Source: an uncultured Chitinophagaceae bacterium
GTDB lineage: Bacteria; Bacteroidota; Bacteroidia; Chitinophagales; Chitinophagaceae
Length of the DNA stretch: 64,000 nt
Direction: 5' to 3'
Assembly: GCA_903895845.1 (NCBI GenBank)
Contig: CAITVK010000053.1
Location: forward strand, 99,227 to 163,226
Under the pieces are notes generated by a model. It made no database searches, was not told the DNA's origin, and saw only the letters and a list, made by a program, of their open reading frames with translations. The position numbers and the translations under genes are program-made. The first letter of the stretch is position 1. The number at the start of each line of letters is the position of its first letter. This document shows, piece by piece, positions 33,686 to 42,646 of the stretch.

Positions 33686-34087
33686 TGTCTTCTAAATTCT
33701 TGTACTTAATTTTCAAAAATAAAGTGGTAAAAGTAAAATAATTTTAGTTTTAAAACAAAAAAACTATTCTTTTTTTATTATTAACTCAGATAAGTGAATA
33801 AAAGCTAATTTATAGCAAACATTATTCTACAGAAATCTATACTTTCGCCGTCGAATGTTTTATTATTTAAACGCTTAAAAGTAAAACAATTTATTTAATG
33901 GTGCAGAAGCAACAATAAGCTGGGTCAACTCAATTAAAACAATGAAATTATACACTTATTCTAAATATTTTTGATTTATTGAAGCCTACTTAATATATTT
34001 GATAGCAAACAGCAGCAAATAAATAAAATATTACACCGAGAGAATTGCTTGAATAATGACAACCTACTTACTAATAACAATTTGATT
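33686..34087. promoter_or_regulatory. 402-bp control region between the pyrimidine operon and its Lrp-type regulator
   Basis: On the minus strand TATTTTTG at 33721-33714 is a -7-type box 29 bp before the operon start. GTTTTAAAAC at 33747-33756 is a perfect 10-bp palindrome in an AT-rich stretch such as Lrp proteins prefer. No gene is seen. The assignment as regulatory region rests on its position between divergent genes. Confidence 0.5.
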
Positions 34088-34564
34088 ATGCAGAAACACA
34101 CACCTACACTCGACGATTTGGATTTTGCCATATTATCCTGCTTACAAAAAGATGGTCGAGCTTCTTTTACCGTAATGGCCGAACAACTTCATGTTTCTAT
34201 TGGAACAATCAGAACAAGGGTGAATAAGTTGATAGAAGATGGCACCGTAAATATTATTGGCAGGGTTGATCCTGACAAAGTAGGTTTTAGGTCATACGCT
34301 CACATTGCTATTTACATCCGTCCTGCTACCTTGAAAGAACAGGTTGCCAAACAGATATTAGGTCTCCCTGAGGTAAGTTTTCTGGCCGGAACGTCAGGAG
34401 ATTATGACTTGGAGGTGGATGTAATGTGTAGAGACAATGACCATCTGGTGCAGTTTATCAATCTCATTTCGGGCTTTGAAGGAATCTACCAAACAAATAC
34501 TACAATCTATTTCAAGGTTTACAAATATGCACAACCCGACCTTGAGTTATTGAAAGATGCCTGA
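34088..34564 (+). CDS. Lrp/AsnC-family transcriptional regulator
   Basis: This is a 158-residue protein with an N-terminal winged HTH (LDDLDFAILSCLQKDGRASF, then LHVSIGTIRTRVNKLIEDG) and a C-terminal RAM/AsnC ligand-binding domain (YAHIAIYIRP, VSFLAGTSGDYDLEVDVMCRD). The ATG at 34088 is chosen over the in-frame TTG at 34049 because family homology begins at about MQKHTPTLDDLD. Lrp proteins bind small amines or amino acids. Being divergent from the pyrimidine cluster, it probably regulates it, with beta-alanine or a related intermediate as a candidate effector. Confidence 0.92.
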   Translation: MQKHTPTLDDLDFAILSCLQKDGRASFTVMAEQLHVSIGTIRTRVNKLIEDGTVNIIGRVDPDKVGFRSYAHIAIYIRPATLKEQVAKQILGLPEVSFLAGTSGDYDLEVDVMCRDNDHLVQFINLISGFEGIYQTNTTIYFKVYKYAQPDLELLKDA

Positions 34565-34696
34565 TAAAGAACAGCGATTTTATACTTAAACCATCGGTAA
34601 TGGAAAAGAATATATTTTCGACTGATGACATTAAAATCTAATTGTGTTCAATCAAAGGCTGATACTTATTTTTACTTTATAAAAGGAACCTTCTTT

Positions 34697-35392
34697 ATGA
34701 ATAAAATACTGTTGAGCCTGACCTTAATGACGATATCAGTTGTTGTTCTGGCACAATCTAAAACTAACGCAATAGGTGTGGTAGCAAAACCAGAACCAGA
34801 GTTGAAATGGATAACCCAAATTAATAAACTTGTTAAACCACATTATTCCTCGCTGGATTCTTTTTATACCGAGACACTCATAAATGGGCTTGATTTGATG
34901 ATAGCAGTAGTTTCAGACACAAGTGAAAGAGACGGACAGCCAGGGGACTTTGAAAAAATATTTATTTTCAAAAAAGTAAATAACCAATTAGAGATATTAG
35001 ATACATCTGCTGAGTATGAGAGAGATGGGCGGGGACCTAATGTTGTAGCTGATGGGGATAGTTTAATGGTGTCACATAGTTTTCACCGCGGTGAGGATGA
35101 ATTGATATATAAATGGAATAGCATAGCAAATGAATATTTATTAGTAAGAATTGAAGGCGAAAGCACACAAACCTTTAGCAAAAAAGGGACAATATATTTC
35201 GGTCGCTACAATCATTTTTACGATATTAAAAATCAAATATTAACTGAAAAATGTGAGGAGTATCCTGAAGTAGAAGTAAGAGAAGGAAAGAGCCATTCTA
35301 AGGTAAAAATTTTTCATAAAAAGCTTCCTTCAACTATCTCTTTAAAACTAAAGGATATGAAAGACCCAAATGAATATGAGGAACTATTATAA
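34697..35392 (+). CDS. Exported hypothetical protein
   Basis: Not recognised. It has 231 residues from the ATG at 34697, which opens a clear signal peptide (MNKILLSLTLMTISVVVLAQ); the longer reading from 34625 would bury this signal, so it is rejected. The mature part is polar, with many Asp/Glu and beta-rich stretches (FEKIFIFKKVNNQLEILD, MVSHSFHRGEDELIYKWN), compatible with a periplasmic beta-propeller-like fragment. It has no co-directional partner; the TrmH-type gene converges. Confidence 0.7.
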   Translation: MNKILLSLTLMTISVVVLAQSKTNAIGVVAKPEPELKWITQINKLVKPHYSSLDSFYTETLINGLDLMIAVVSDTSERDGQPGDFEKIFIFKKVNNQLEILDTSAEYERDGRGPNVVADGDSLMVSHSFHRGEDELIYKWNSIANEYLLVRIEGESTQTFSKKGTIYFGRYNHFYDIKNQILTEKCEEYPEVEVREGKSHSKVKIFHKKLPSTISLKLKDMKDPNEYEELL

Positions 35393-35469
35393 AATAAAAA
35401 ACATAAGTCCGTAGAACACAAAGTTGCTAATCCTATGTGCACTATGTCCCTATGTATCTATGTGTTTAA

Positions 35470-36198
35470 TCAAACCAGATGCGATAACAATATCCCTGTT
35501 GCTACAGCAGCATTCAAACTTTCCGCGGCGCCAATGCGGGGTATAGTAATGGGGTGCGTAATCAGTGGCAGCAACTCCGCTCCTATCCCCTTGCCCTCAC
35601 TGCCAATAACCAGGATGCCTTCGGTTGGCTTGGCTATTTCATAAATGCTTTCCCCCGATAACAACGCACCATAGATGGGTATATTTACGTTCTTCAACAA
35701 CTCGGGCAGGGTTCCATAGCTTACAGGCACCCGTATAAAACTGCCCATCGTACTCTGTATTACTTTGGGATTAAACAACTCCACCGTCGTATTGCTACAA
35801 ACAATCTGATGGATGCCAAACCAGTCCGCAATACGGATGATGCTGCCAAAATTGCCCGGATCCTGAATGCCGTCCAGCACCAACGAGCATTTATTGGCAA
35901 AAGGAAGTACCGGATTGGCTGTTGGCTGTTCCACCAATGCCAACACCTGATTGGGGGTTTGCAACGTGGATATTCGCTGTAGATCATCCTCCGAGATAAT
36001 GGACAATACACTCCCCAGATGCTCCTTTCCGGCAGCCCATTTGCTGGTTGCATATATTTTTTTTACCCCAAAATGGCTTTGTATGATTTCTTCCACCAAC
36101 TTTACACCCTCTGCTATAAACAACCCTTCCGTTTGACGGTGTTTTTTATGGCATAATGATTGAATAAATTTGACATCATTCTTACTTAATTTATACAT
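35470..36198 (-). CDS. TrmH/SpoU-family RNA 2'-O-methyltransferase
   Basis: This is an AdoMet-dependent rRNA or tRNA 2'-O-ribose methyltransferase with a knotted SPOUT fold. The 242 residues include a substrate-binding N-domain (FIAEGVKLVEEI) and the three catalytic motifs: GIQDPGNFGSIIRIADWFG, GILVIGSEGKGIG and IPRIGAAESLNAAVATGI. The exact target nucleotide cannot be inferred. Its start codon lies 5 bp from that of the divergent tamL gene. The short gap after its stop holds degenerate CTATGTGTT/AACACAAAG words. Confidence 0.93.
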   Translation of the reverse strand: MYKLSKNDVKFIQSLCHKKHRQTEGLFIAEGVKLVEEIIQSHFGVKKIYATSKWAAGKEHLGSVLSIISEDDLQRISTLQTPNQVLALVEQPTANPVLPFANKCSLVLDGIQDPGNFGSIIRIADWFGIHQIVCSNTTVELFNPKVIQSTMGSFIRVPVSYGTLPELLKNVNIPIYGALLSGESIYEIAKPTEGILVIGSEGKGIGAELLPLITHPITIPRIGAAESLNAAVATGILLSHLV

Positions 36199-36203
36199 AG
36201 CTA

Positions 36204-38582
36204 ATGCGTTTTAGTAGCAAAACATCGTTCTCATTCCTACTCCTCACCTTCTTTTGTTTTGCCCTCTTCGTTGAGTCGTGTACCATTGTTAGAAATTATC
36301 CCAAAAACAAACCTTTCGTTTACCTCAACAAGATTAAAGTAGAAGGGAATATCACCAAAGATGAGAAAAAAAGATTAACCGAAGAACTTAATAATTATTG
36401 GGATGATAGTATGAAGGCCAACAGGGTGCAGCAACTGGGCTTTCTTTACAAGATTAAGAACCCACCTGTTTTCGATTCCAACAACCTCTATCGCAGTAAG
36501 GGATTTATGAGTGCCTACCTTAATTCGCAAGGCTATTACCGCTCCAACTTCTTCTCTTCTTTCCGTTTCGATTCGTCCAAAAACAAAATCAAGACCACCG
36601 TTGCCTTCCGTATTGCGATCGGAAAGATTATCAAAATAGATTCTGTTGCCTACAATATGCTGGATACGACCAATCGGCCCGTCGATTCTTCTTTACAGCA
36701 ACTAACCCTCTCGCAATCAAAGTACTCGATGATAAAGAAAGGGCAACCCTACACAAAGGAAGCAATCAATAATGAGCTGGACCGACTGACAGGCTGGTAT
36801 CACCAGAATGGCTATTACAAGTTTTCGAGGGATAATATCTATGCGGAACTGGATACGCTGGACCCTAAGTTATTGACGCTGACGCTTGATCCGGCAAAAG
36901 AAGCAGAACTGATTGTGGATGCAGATACCAAGAACAGAGAAAATACCTCCTGGAACGTTACGATTGCCCAGAGAAAAGGGAAAGACTCGCTGGCATTACA
37001 ACAGTTTTTTATTGGCAAAGTCTATTACTATCCCGATATAAAAAATGCATACTACAATCCGGATGCTACCATTGCCCGACAAGACTTCAACGTCTTTACC
37101 CACAAGGAAGCAACGATGTATTATACCAATGAGAAGTTCTTTTTCAGACCATTAAGAGAACATACCTACTTGCATAACGGCGATTTGTACAATGAAAGCC
37201 TGTACTATAAAACAATCAATAAGTTGTCGCAGATAGGTACGTGGAAACAGGTGGATATCCGACCACAAATCAGGGACAAAGACAGTATTGACTTATATAT
37301 ATTTATGGTACCGGAGAAGAAGCAAAGCTTTACGGTGGATCAGGAATTCAGTAGAAACACAGGCGACCTCGGCTCGGGGAATTTATTGGGGATTGGCACC
37401 AACTTTACGTATAAAAACAGGAATGTCTGGAGGCAAGCAGTGCAATCTCTTACTTCCCTACGCTTTGGGGTGGAGCTGAATGTGCAGAATACAGCCAACT
37501 CTTATGGCAATAACTCTTTACTACAGACCACTCAAGTGAATTTGAGTCATACTTATGTGTTCCCACGTTTGATACAGCCCTTTACACATTGGGCTATTCT
37601 GGACAAACTAGAAAATAAACGCACCCTCCTCAGTGTTTCTGGGGCATATACCGATAGAAAAGACTTGTACGGACTCAAATCATTGGTAGCAAGCTGGGGA
37701 TATGAATGGAGTAAAGGAAACAACACCTGGCTATTGAAATTGCCAAACATTGAACTGTACAAAGTAGATACGCTACAAGGCTTGGATTCGCTGTTTAAGA
37801 CCACGCCTTTCCTAAGAAACTCTTTTAGGGATGGTAAAGTAATTGGTATAAGCCTGTCGCTAGCCAAAACATTTGTCAGCAGCAACGATCCATCCAAAAG
37901 CCACTATATCCGGTTCAGCTACGAAGAGAGCGGTATGGGCGTAAGTAATATTTTCCCGGGATTAAATAATCTTTTTATCTATAATAAACTGGAGGGAGAG
38001 TATCGGTTTATCAAGCGGTACCATAAAGATGAGTTTGCCACCCGTTTTTTTACAGGGGTAGGTTTACATGGCGACCAATCAATGCCTGTGTTTAAACAAT
38101 ATTTTCTGGGAGGCCCCAATAGTATGCGTGCCTGGGGATTGCGTCAGCTAGGTCTGGGTTCTTCATTGGCATCAGATACCAGCACCAACGGTTATACCGA
38201 CAGATACGGCGACCTTGCCATAGAGGCAAATATGGAATACCGTTTTCAATTGGGAACCATCAATGGGATAAAGATAGGCAGCGCTATCTACACTGATGCA
38301 GGTAACATCTGGAACATCAGAAGTCAGGGAGCAGGGGATAATTCTACTTTTCAATTAAGTAATATCGGGAAGGATTTAGCTGTTGGAGTAGGTACTGGAA
38401 TCCGTGTAGATTTCAACTATTTCCTGATAAGGGTAGATATGGCCTATAAAGTAAAAGACCCTGCCCGACAAGGAAATGATGGCTGGATGAATTTCAAAAA
38501 ATTCGAGTGGACCAACACCCGTCCAAATGGTGTAGAAGTGAAGAACTACGCAATACAGTTAGGAATAGGTTTGCCATTCTAA
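36204..38582 (+). CDS. tamL: TamL-type lipoprotein Omp85 (BamA/TamA superfamily outer membrane protein)
   Basis: This is a 792-residue outer-membrane assembly protein. A signal peptide ends in a lipobox (LFVESC, Cys26), which marks the Bacteroidota TamL form rather than BamA. POTRA-like segments follow (VYLNKIKVEGNIT, GKIIKIDSVAY, GQPYTKEAINNELDRLTGWY), then a C-terminal 16-strand barrel of the surface-antigen family, including FFLGGPNSMRAWGLRQLGLG, where the conserved RGW/RGF-like turn reads RAW, and a closing aromatic strand (YAIQLGIGLPF). TamL works with TamB in transport to the outer membrane; no tamB is seen here. Only 5 bp separate its start from the divergent methyltransferase. Confidence 0.88.
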   Translation: MRFSSKTSFSFLLLTFFCFALFVESCTIVRNYPKNKPFVYLNKIKVEGNITKDEKKRLTEELNNYWDDSMKANRVQQLGFLYKIKNPPVFDSNNLYRSKGFMSAYLNSQGYYRSNFFSSFRFDSSKNKIKTTVAFRIAIGKIIKIDSVAYNMLDTTNRPVDSSLQQLTLSQSKYSMIKKGQPYTKEAINNELDRLTGWYHQNGYYKFSRDNIYAELDTLDPKLLTLTLDPAKEAELIVDADTKNRENTSWNVTIAQRKGKDSLALQQFFIGKVYYYPDIKNAYYNPDATIARQDFNVFTHKEATMYYTNEKFFFRPLREHTYLHNGDLYNESLYYKTINKLSQIGTWKQVDIRPQIRDKDSIDLYIFMVPEKKQSFTVDQEFSRNTGDLGSGNLLGIGTNFTYKNRNVWRQAVQSLTSLRFGVELNVQNTANSYGNNSLLQTTQVNLSHTYVFPRLIQPFTHWAILDKLENKRTLLSVSGAYTDRKDLYGLKSLVASWGYEWSKGNNTWLLKLPNIELYKVDTLQGLDSLFKTTPFLRNSFRDGKVIGISLSLAKTFVSSNDPSKSHYIRFSYEESGMGVSNIFPGLNNLFIYNKLEGEYRFIKRYHKDEFATRFFTGVGLHGDQSMPVFKQYFLGGPNSMRAWGLRQLGLGSSLASDTSTNGYTDRYGDLAIEANMEYRFQLGTINGIKIGSAIYTDAGNIWNIRSQGAGDNSTFQLSNIGKDLAVGVGTGIRVDFNYFLIRVDMAYKVKDPARQGNDGWMNFKKFEWTNTRPNGVEVKNYAIQLGIGLPF

Positions 38583-38584
38583 GC

Positions 38585-38692
38585 ATTTAACCACAAGGAA
38601 CACTAGGTTAGTAAAACACAAAGGACACAAGGATTTCGTTTATAAAATCTTTGTGTCCTTTGTGTTAAACTTAGTGTTCCTTGTGGTTAAAT
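38585..38692. repeat. Long gene-less palindrome filling a convergent gap
   Basis: The left arm 38585-38636 and right arm 38645-38692 are near-complementary over about 48 bp, with words ACCACAAGGAACACTA, ACACAAAGGACACAA and AAATC. The loop is only 8 nt. It lies exactly between the tamL stop (38582) and the AMP nucleosidase stop (38696). It could act as a bidirectional terminator, but its length and internal word repetition go beyond ordinary terminators. Confidence 0.85.
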
Positions 38693-38695
38693 ATC

Positions 38696-39466
38696 TTAAA
38701 ATTGCAAGTGCCTTACTGTTGCGCCATTATTAATCAATTGCCTTAACGAGTCCATGCCAATACGTATGTGACGTTCCACAAATTCAGTAGTTACTTTCTT
38801 ATCACTCTCTTCGGTCTTAACACCATCTGGCACCATTGGCGAATCACTAACCAACAACAAGGCACCAGTCGGTATCTTGTTATAAAAACCTACCGTAAAA
38901 ATGGTGGCAGTTTCCATATCTATGGCATAAGCCCTTATCTTGGTAAGATATTCTTTAAAAGTATCATCATGTTCCCAAACCCTGCGGTTGGTAGTGTACA
39001 CAGTTCCTGTCCAGTAATCCACACCATGATCCCTGATGGTAGTAGAGATGGCTTTCTGCAAAGCAAATGCAGGCAAAGCAGGAACTTCCGGAGGGAAATA
39101 GTCATTACTTGTCCCCTCTCCTCTTATTGCTGCAATAGGCAAAATCAAATCTCCAATAGTATTCCGTCTCTTCAAGCCGCCACATTTACCCAAAAACAAT
39201 ACAGCTTTTGGATTGATGGCACTCAACAAATCCATTACTGTAGCAGCACCTGGGCTACCCATACCAAAGTTTATTATGGTAATTCCATCAGCAGTAGCAC
39301 ATTGAAACGGGCGGTCTTTGCCAAGTACCGGCACATTGTTCCATTCTGCAAAGAGGTTAACGTAGTTAGAAAAGTTTGTAAGTAGTATATATTTACCAAA
39401 ATTTTCTAATGGCTCTCCCGTGTAGCGTGGCAACCAGTTGTTTACTATTTCTTCCTTAGTCTTCAT
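38696..39466 (-). CDS. amn: AMP nucleosidase
   Basis: This enzyme hydrolyses AMP to adenine and ribose 5-phosphate. The 256-residue protein is the short Bacteroidota form of the purine phosphorylase/nucleosidase fold, with FGMGSPGAATVMDLLSA, LGKCGGLKRRN (phosphate side), AIDMETATIFTVGF (base and ribose contacts) and SDSPMVPDGVKTEESD. TATTTTTG on the minus strand at 39501-39494 is a likely -7 box. Confidence 0.92.
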   Translation of the reverse strand: MKTKEEIVNNWLPRYTGEPLENFGKYILLTNFSNYVNLFAEWNNVPVLGKDRPFQCATADGITIINFGMGSPGAATVMDLLSAINPKAVLFLGKCGGLKRRNTIGDLILPIAAIRGEGTSNDYFPPEVPALPAFALQKAISTTIRDHGVDYWTGTVYTTNRRVWEHDDTFKEYLTKIRAYAIDMETATIFTVGFYNKIPTGALLLVSDSPMVPDGVKTEESDKKVTTEFVERHIRIGMDSLRQLINNGATVRHLQF

Positions 39467-39520
39467 TATTTTTAATTTATTCTATTTATTTTACAAAAAT
39501 AATCTTTTTATAGCTAATAA

Positions 39521-39946
39521 ATGATAAAAGTTAATTATCCACTATTTCAATATAAGATTAAGAGGGAAGAAAACAAAGAACTCATCTTTGATGAGGTACG
39601 CAAAAGATGGGTGCGATTGACCCCCGAAGAGTGGGTGCGGCAGAACATGATTCAGTACTTACTACAAGATCTTAAATACCCTGCATCGCTGTTGTCCATC
39701 GAAAAAGAGCTTAAACTAGGCGAGTTACGCAAACGTTGCGATATAATTGTCTACAAAGATGCCTCTCCATGGATGATTATAGAATGTAAAGAACCCAATG
39801 TTCCCATCTCGGAGAAGACCATGCAACAGATATTACGTTATCATCTGGCACTTCCTGTACCATTTTTATGCCTCACAAATGGCAATCAAGTATTCCTATT
39901 CGAAAAAGTTAATCATAATTTCACAGAGATTGGGGCTTTTCCGTAA
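39521..39946 (+). CDS. Small PD-(D/E)XK protein resembling the N-terminal domain of type I restriction HsdR
   Basis: This is a 141-residue stand-alone domain. It has the nuclease core CDIIVYKDASPWMIIECKEP (Asp, then E-C-K) preceded by WVRQNMIQYLL and followed by MQQILRYHLALPVPFLCLTNG, as in HSDR_N domains. No helicase domain and no hsdM or hsdS gene are nearby, so it is not a restriction system as it stands. Proteins of this kind are common as single genes in Bacteroidota; their function is unknown. The divergent AMP nucleosidase gene starts 54 bp away. Confidence 0.85.
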   Translation: MIKVNYPLFQYKIKREENKELIFDEVRKRWVRLTPEEWVRQNMIQYLLQDLKYPASLLSIEKELKLGELRKRCDIIVYKDASPWMIIECKEPNVPISEKTMQQILRYHLALPVPFLCLTNGNQVFLFEKVNHNFTEIGAFP

Positions 39947-40027
39947 TAAACAATCGGTGTATGTTTCAAATTATTTAAGTTGTCAATTGCAAAATTGAGT
40001 TGAGTTGATTTGATGCAATATGCTGTC

Positions 40028-40420
40028 GGAACTACCCCTGTGGTTTCCACAGACACGGTTCTGATGTTGGAACCGCTCCTGTGGTTTCCACAGACATGGT
40101 TCTGATGTTGGAACCACTCCTGTGGTTTCCACAGACACGGTTCTGATGTTGGAACCACTCCTGTGGTTTCCACAGACACGGTTCTGATGTTGGAACCACT
40201 CCTGTGGTTTCCACAGACTCGGTTCTGATGTTGGAACCGCTCCTGTGGGTTCCACAGACACGGTTCTGATGTTGGAACCGCTCCTGTGGGTTCCACAGAC
40301 ACGGTTCTGATGTTGGAACCGCTCCTGTGGGTTCCACAGACACGGTTCTGATGTTGGTACCGCTCCTGTGGTTTCCACAGGTACGGTTCTGATGTTGGAA
40401 TCGCTCCTGTGGGTTTAGAG
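40028..40420. repeat. Tandem array of about ten 41-bp units, each with two dyads 20.5 bp apart
   Basis: Units begin with GGTTCTGATG at 40057, 40098, 40139, 40180, 40221, 40262, 40303, 40344 and 40385, always 41 bp apart, with a partial unit before them. Each unit holds two dyads: GGTTC...GAACC (18 bp) and CTGTGG-TTT-CCACAG (15 bp). Their centres are 20.5 bp apart, so dyads alternate at even spacing along the whole array. Some bases vary between units (GTT for TTT in the second loop, one A/G position) while the stems are kept. Because the units stay open in several frames, long spurious ORFs appear on the minus strand. Confidence 0.93.
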
Positions 40421-40848
40421 TAGTCGGGTTTTGTATAAAAAGGGGATTGTCACTGTTTTTTGAACATTATTGCAAACAATTATACGGTTCTTTTAAGTTA
40501 CTTGGTTTATTGTATACGGCAATTTAGATTATTGGTTTTATTATTTTGATGGTTATTATCAATAATACTGCATCTTCGAAGTAGGCGAAAGAAGAATCCG
40601 TTGAAAATCTGTAAATAAGAACCCAGTTTTCTGTAAAGTTTATTTGAAAGAGTATTTTTGAAGAGTGTGTTGAATAGTGCGTACATTAGTAACGACGAGC
40701 ACATGACGGGAGTCATGCGATAGACCCCGATTTTTGAGTAGTACTTTACTGAATACATACATGGACTAGGTGGGACAGTTGGGAATATAGAATTGTGTTT
40801 TGTAATTAAATTACTCAATTTATATTTGTTAATTAAAAATCCTTAATT
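40421..40848. other. Non-coding stretch after the 41-bp array
   Basis: No convincing gene. A 103-codon minus-strand ORF (40507-40818) has unusual composition and no recognisable motif. Segments such as CATGACGGGAGTCATGCG (40704-40721) look like remnants of an old insertion, but nothing definite can be named. Confidence 0.35.
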
Positions 40849-41448
40849 ATGAGTATAAAATCTCACATCACGAACCTATTCGTAATGATACTTTTTTTTG
40901 TTTTAAGTTCATGCGAAGGAGTAAAATACATTTATTCCTACAAACTTTTGGATAACCATGCAAAAACAGATAAGTCCTTTGATGATGGCAAAATAAGTGC
41001 ATCCTTCATGGTTGGTGAAAAGCAAATAGACTTTAGTCTTAAAAATTTGACTTCAGACCCAATCAAAATCAATTGGGATGAATCATCTTTAATTATACTC
41101 GGCGAGAGTAAAAGAGTAATGCATAAAGGGGTTAAATATACTGATAGAGGTTCATCGCAAGTTCCAACTATAATCCCAAGTAATTCTTTGATTGAAGACT
41201 GTGTTATACCAACTGACAACATATCCTATGCTGAAGGTTACTTTGGTTCAAATTATTCAGTCCCCCCTAGTTGGAAGATAAAAGACTTGCTACCTGTAAA
41301 TGACAATTTTGATGCAGATAGAAAGCAATATATCTTGAATTCAAAAGGACAAACAATTAAATTATTTTTATCAATTGAAATTAACAACCAAAAGACTAAT
41401 TACACTTTTGAATTTCAAATTACAGACGTAAAGCCTGAGGAGTATTAA
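40849..41448 (+). CDS. Lipoprotein of unknown function
   Basis: Not recognised. It is a 199-residue protein with a lipoprotein signal peptide (FVMILFFVLSSC, Cys22). The mature part is rich in beta-type sequence (ISASFMVGEKQIDFSLKNLT, IKLFLSIEINNQKTNYTFEF), suggesting an immunoglobulin-like or jelly-roll domain. It has no partner gene in the same direction within 450 bp. Confidence 0.7.
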   Translation: MSIKSHITNLFVMILFFVLSSCEGVKYIYSYKLLDNHAKTDKSFDDGKISASFMVGEKQIDFSLKNLTSDPIKINWDESSLIILGESKRVMHKGVKYTDRGSSQVPTIIPSNSLIEDCVIPTDNISYAEGYFGSNYSVPPSWKIKDLLPVNDNFDADRKQYILNSKGQTIKLFLSIEINNQKTNYTFEFQITDVKPEEY

Positions 41449-41905
41449 GTTTTAATTCCTAGCTAGTTAGCCCAAGCCAATCGCTACAATCAAACATGGC
41501 AAGGTGTTTAACATGTGGCTTTGATAAGATAGCTATTGGCATTTGGGTGAAAAGTAATTGCAAAAAGACCTACCTGCTGTCTACCCTGAGGAGGAGCATT
41601 GCGAATGGGTTTGCTGCTAATTTGGGAATTAAAGTTGGGGTCTAGTTTATGAACCCGTTCATGGACTAACTTTTACTAACACACAAATGAAGAGAATCAG
41701 TAAACCATTATCGCATTTGTTAGTGCTCTTCTACAATCTTTATTAAGCAAGAATCTCTATTTATGAAAAATAAAACTTCATAAAAATTGTTTATGGCAAA
41801 AAACTCCAACAGCGGCAAAAAAATAAAATTACTTACCTCTACTTTGACTGAATTGATGTTATTTTGCTTATCGAAATCGATTTAGAACAGATTTTAAGAT
41901 AAGAT
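41449..41905. other. 457-bp gap before lutA without a recognised gene
   Basis: No ORF of coding character and no clear repeat array was seen. TTTG at 41843 and TTATTTTGC at 41859-41867 recall the promoter boxes of other genes, but the spacing is short. A regulatory region for lutABC is expected here because it is the only upstream sequence. Confidence 0.35.
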
Positions 41906-42646
41906 ATGAGAGTTGCGCTATTTATCCCTTGTTATGTAGACCAGTTTTACCCTAATGTCGCCATCGCTACATTGGAACTTTTAGAAAAACATGGATGCAC
42001 CGTTACCTATCCCCTCAAACAGACCTGTTGCGGTCAGCCGATGGCAAACAGTGGTTATGAGCATGAAGCAGAAGGATGTAGTATGCTGTTTGCAGAAAAC
42101 TTTGCTGGATACGATTATATAGTTTGCCCGTCTGGCAGCTGCACCCTACACATAAAACACCACCTCCACACAGAAAAGAACGCTCCAGAGGAAGCGCATA
42201 TCCGCAAGACGGTGTATGAACTTTGTGAGTTTATGGTAGATGTTTTGAAGGTGGATACTATCAACGCAAGTTTCCCGCACAAGGTAGGCATGCACCAAAG
42301 CTGTCACGGACAAAGGGGATTGCACCTTAGCCAGATGTCTGAATTGAATGCCGAACCATACTCCAAACCCGGCAGTTTGTTGGCAATGGTAAAAGATGTG
42401 GAACTGATACAGCTAGACAGAATTGATGAATGTTGTGGCTTTGGTGGCACTTTTTGTGTGGCAGAGGAAGCAGTTAGTGGGAAGATGGGTAAAGACAGGG
42501 TGGCGGATCATGTACGCCATGAAGCTGAATACATTACAGGTGCCGATATGAGCTGCCTGATGCACATGGAAGGCATACTGAAAAGACAGAATAGTAATAC
42601 GAAAGTTATTCATATTGCAGAAATCCTCAACGGAATTGATAATTGA
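41906..42646 (+). CDS. lutA: L-lactate utilisation protein A (Fe-S oxidoreductase)
   Basis: LutA is one of three subunits of the flavin-independent L-lactate dehydrogenase complex LutABC, which oxidises lactate to pyruvate. The 246 residues contain two cysteine-rich CCG domains (PLKQTCCGQPMANSGY and MHQSCHGQRG followed by DECCGFGGTFCV) that bind Fe-S or haem-type cofactors. Its last codons and stop (GIDN then TGA) are written in the ATTGATAATTGATAAT words of the palindrome that separates it from lutB. Confidence 0.92.
   Translation: MRVALFIPCYVDQFYPNVAIATLELLEKHGCTVTYPLKQTCCGQPMANSGYEHEAEGCSMLFAENFAGYDYIVCPSGSCTLHIKHHLHTEKNAPEEAHIRKTVYELCEFMVDVLKVDTINASFPHKVGMHQSCHGQRGLHLSQMSELNAEPYSKPGSLLAMVKDVELIQLDRIDECCGFGGTFCVAEEAVSGKMGKDRVADHVRHEAEYITGADMSCLMHMEGILKRQNSNTKVIHIAEILNGIDN

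Noticed and set aside
39521..39946. Type I restriction-modification system
   Set aside because: Only an HsdR N-terminal-like domain is present. There is no helicase domain, methylase or specificity subunit nearby.
39913..40378. Minus-strand ORFs of 103-131 codons over the 41-bp array
   Set aside because: They are open only because the repeat happens to lack stops in these frames; three overlapping frames are equally open, and the product is a meaningless repeat with no start context.
40028..40420. CRISPR array
   Set aside because: There are no unique spacers: the whole 41-bp unit repeats, and no cas gene is present. The same holds for the array at 58498-58682.
40507..40818. 103-codon minus-strand ORF
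   Set aside because: The composition is unlike neighbouring genes, no motif or signal peptide is visible, and the region looks like degraded sequence.
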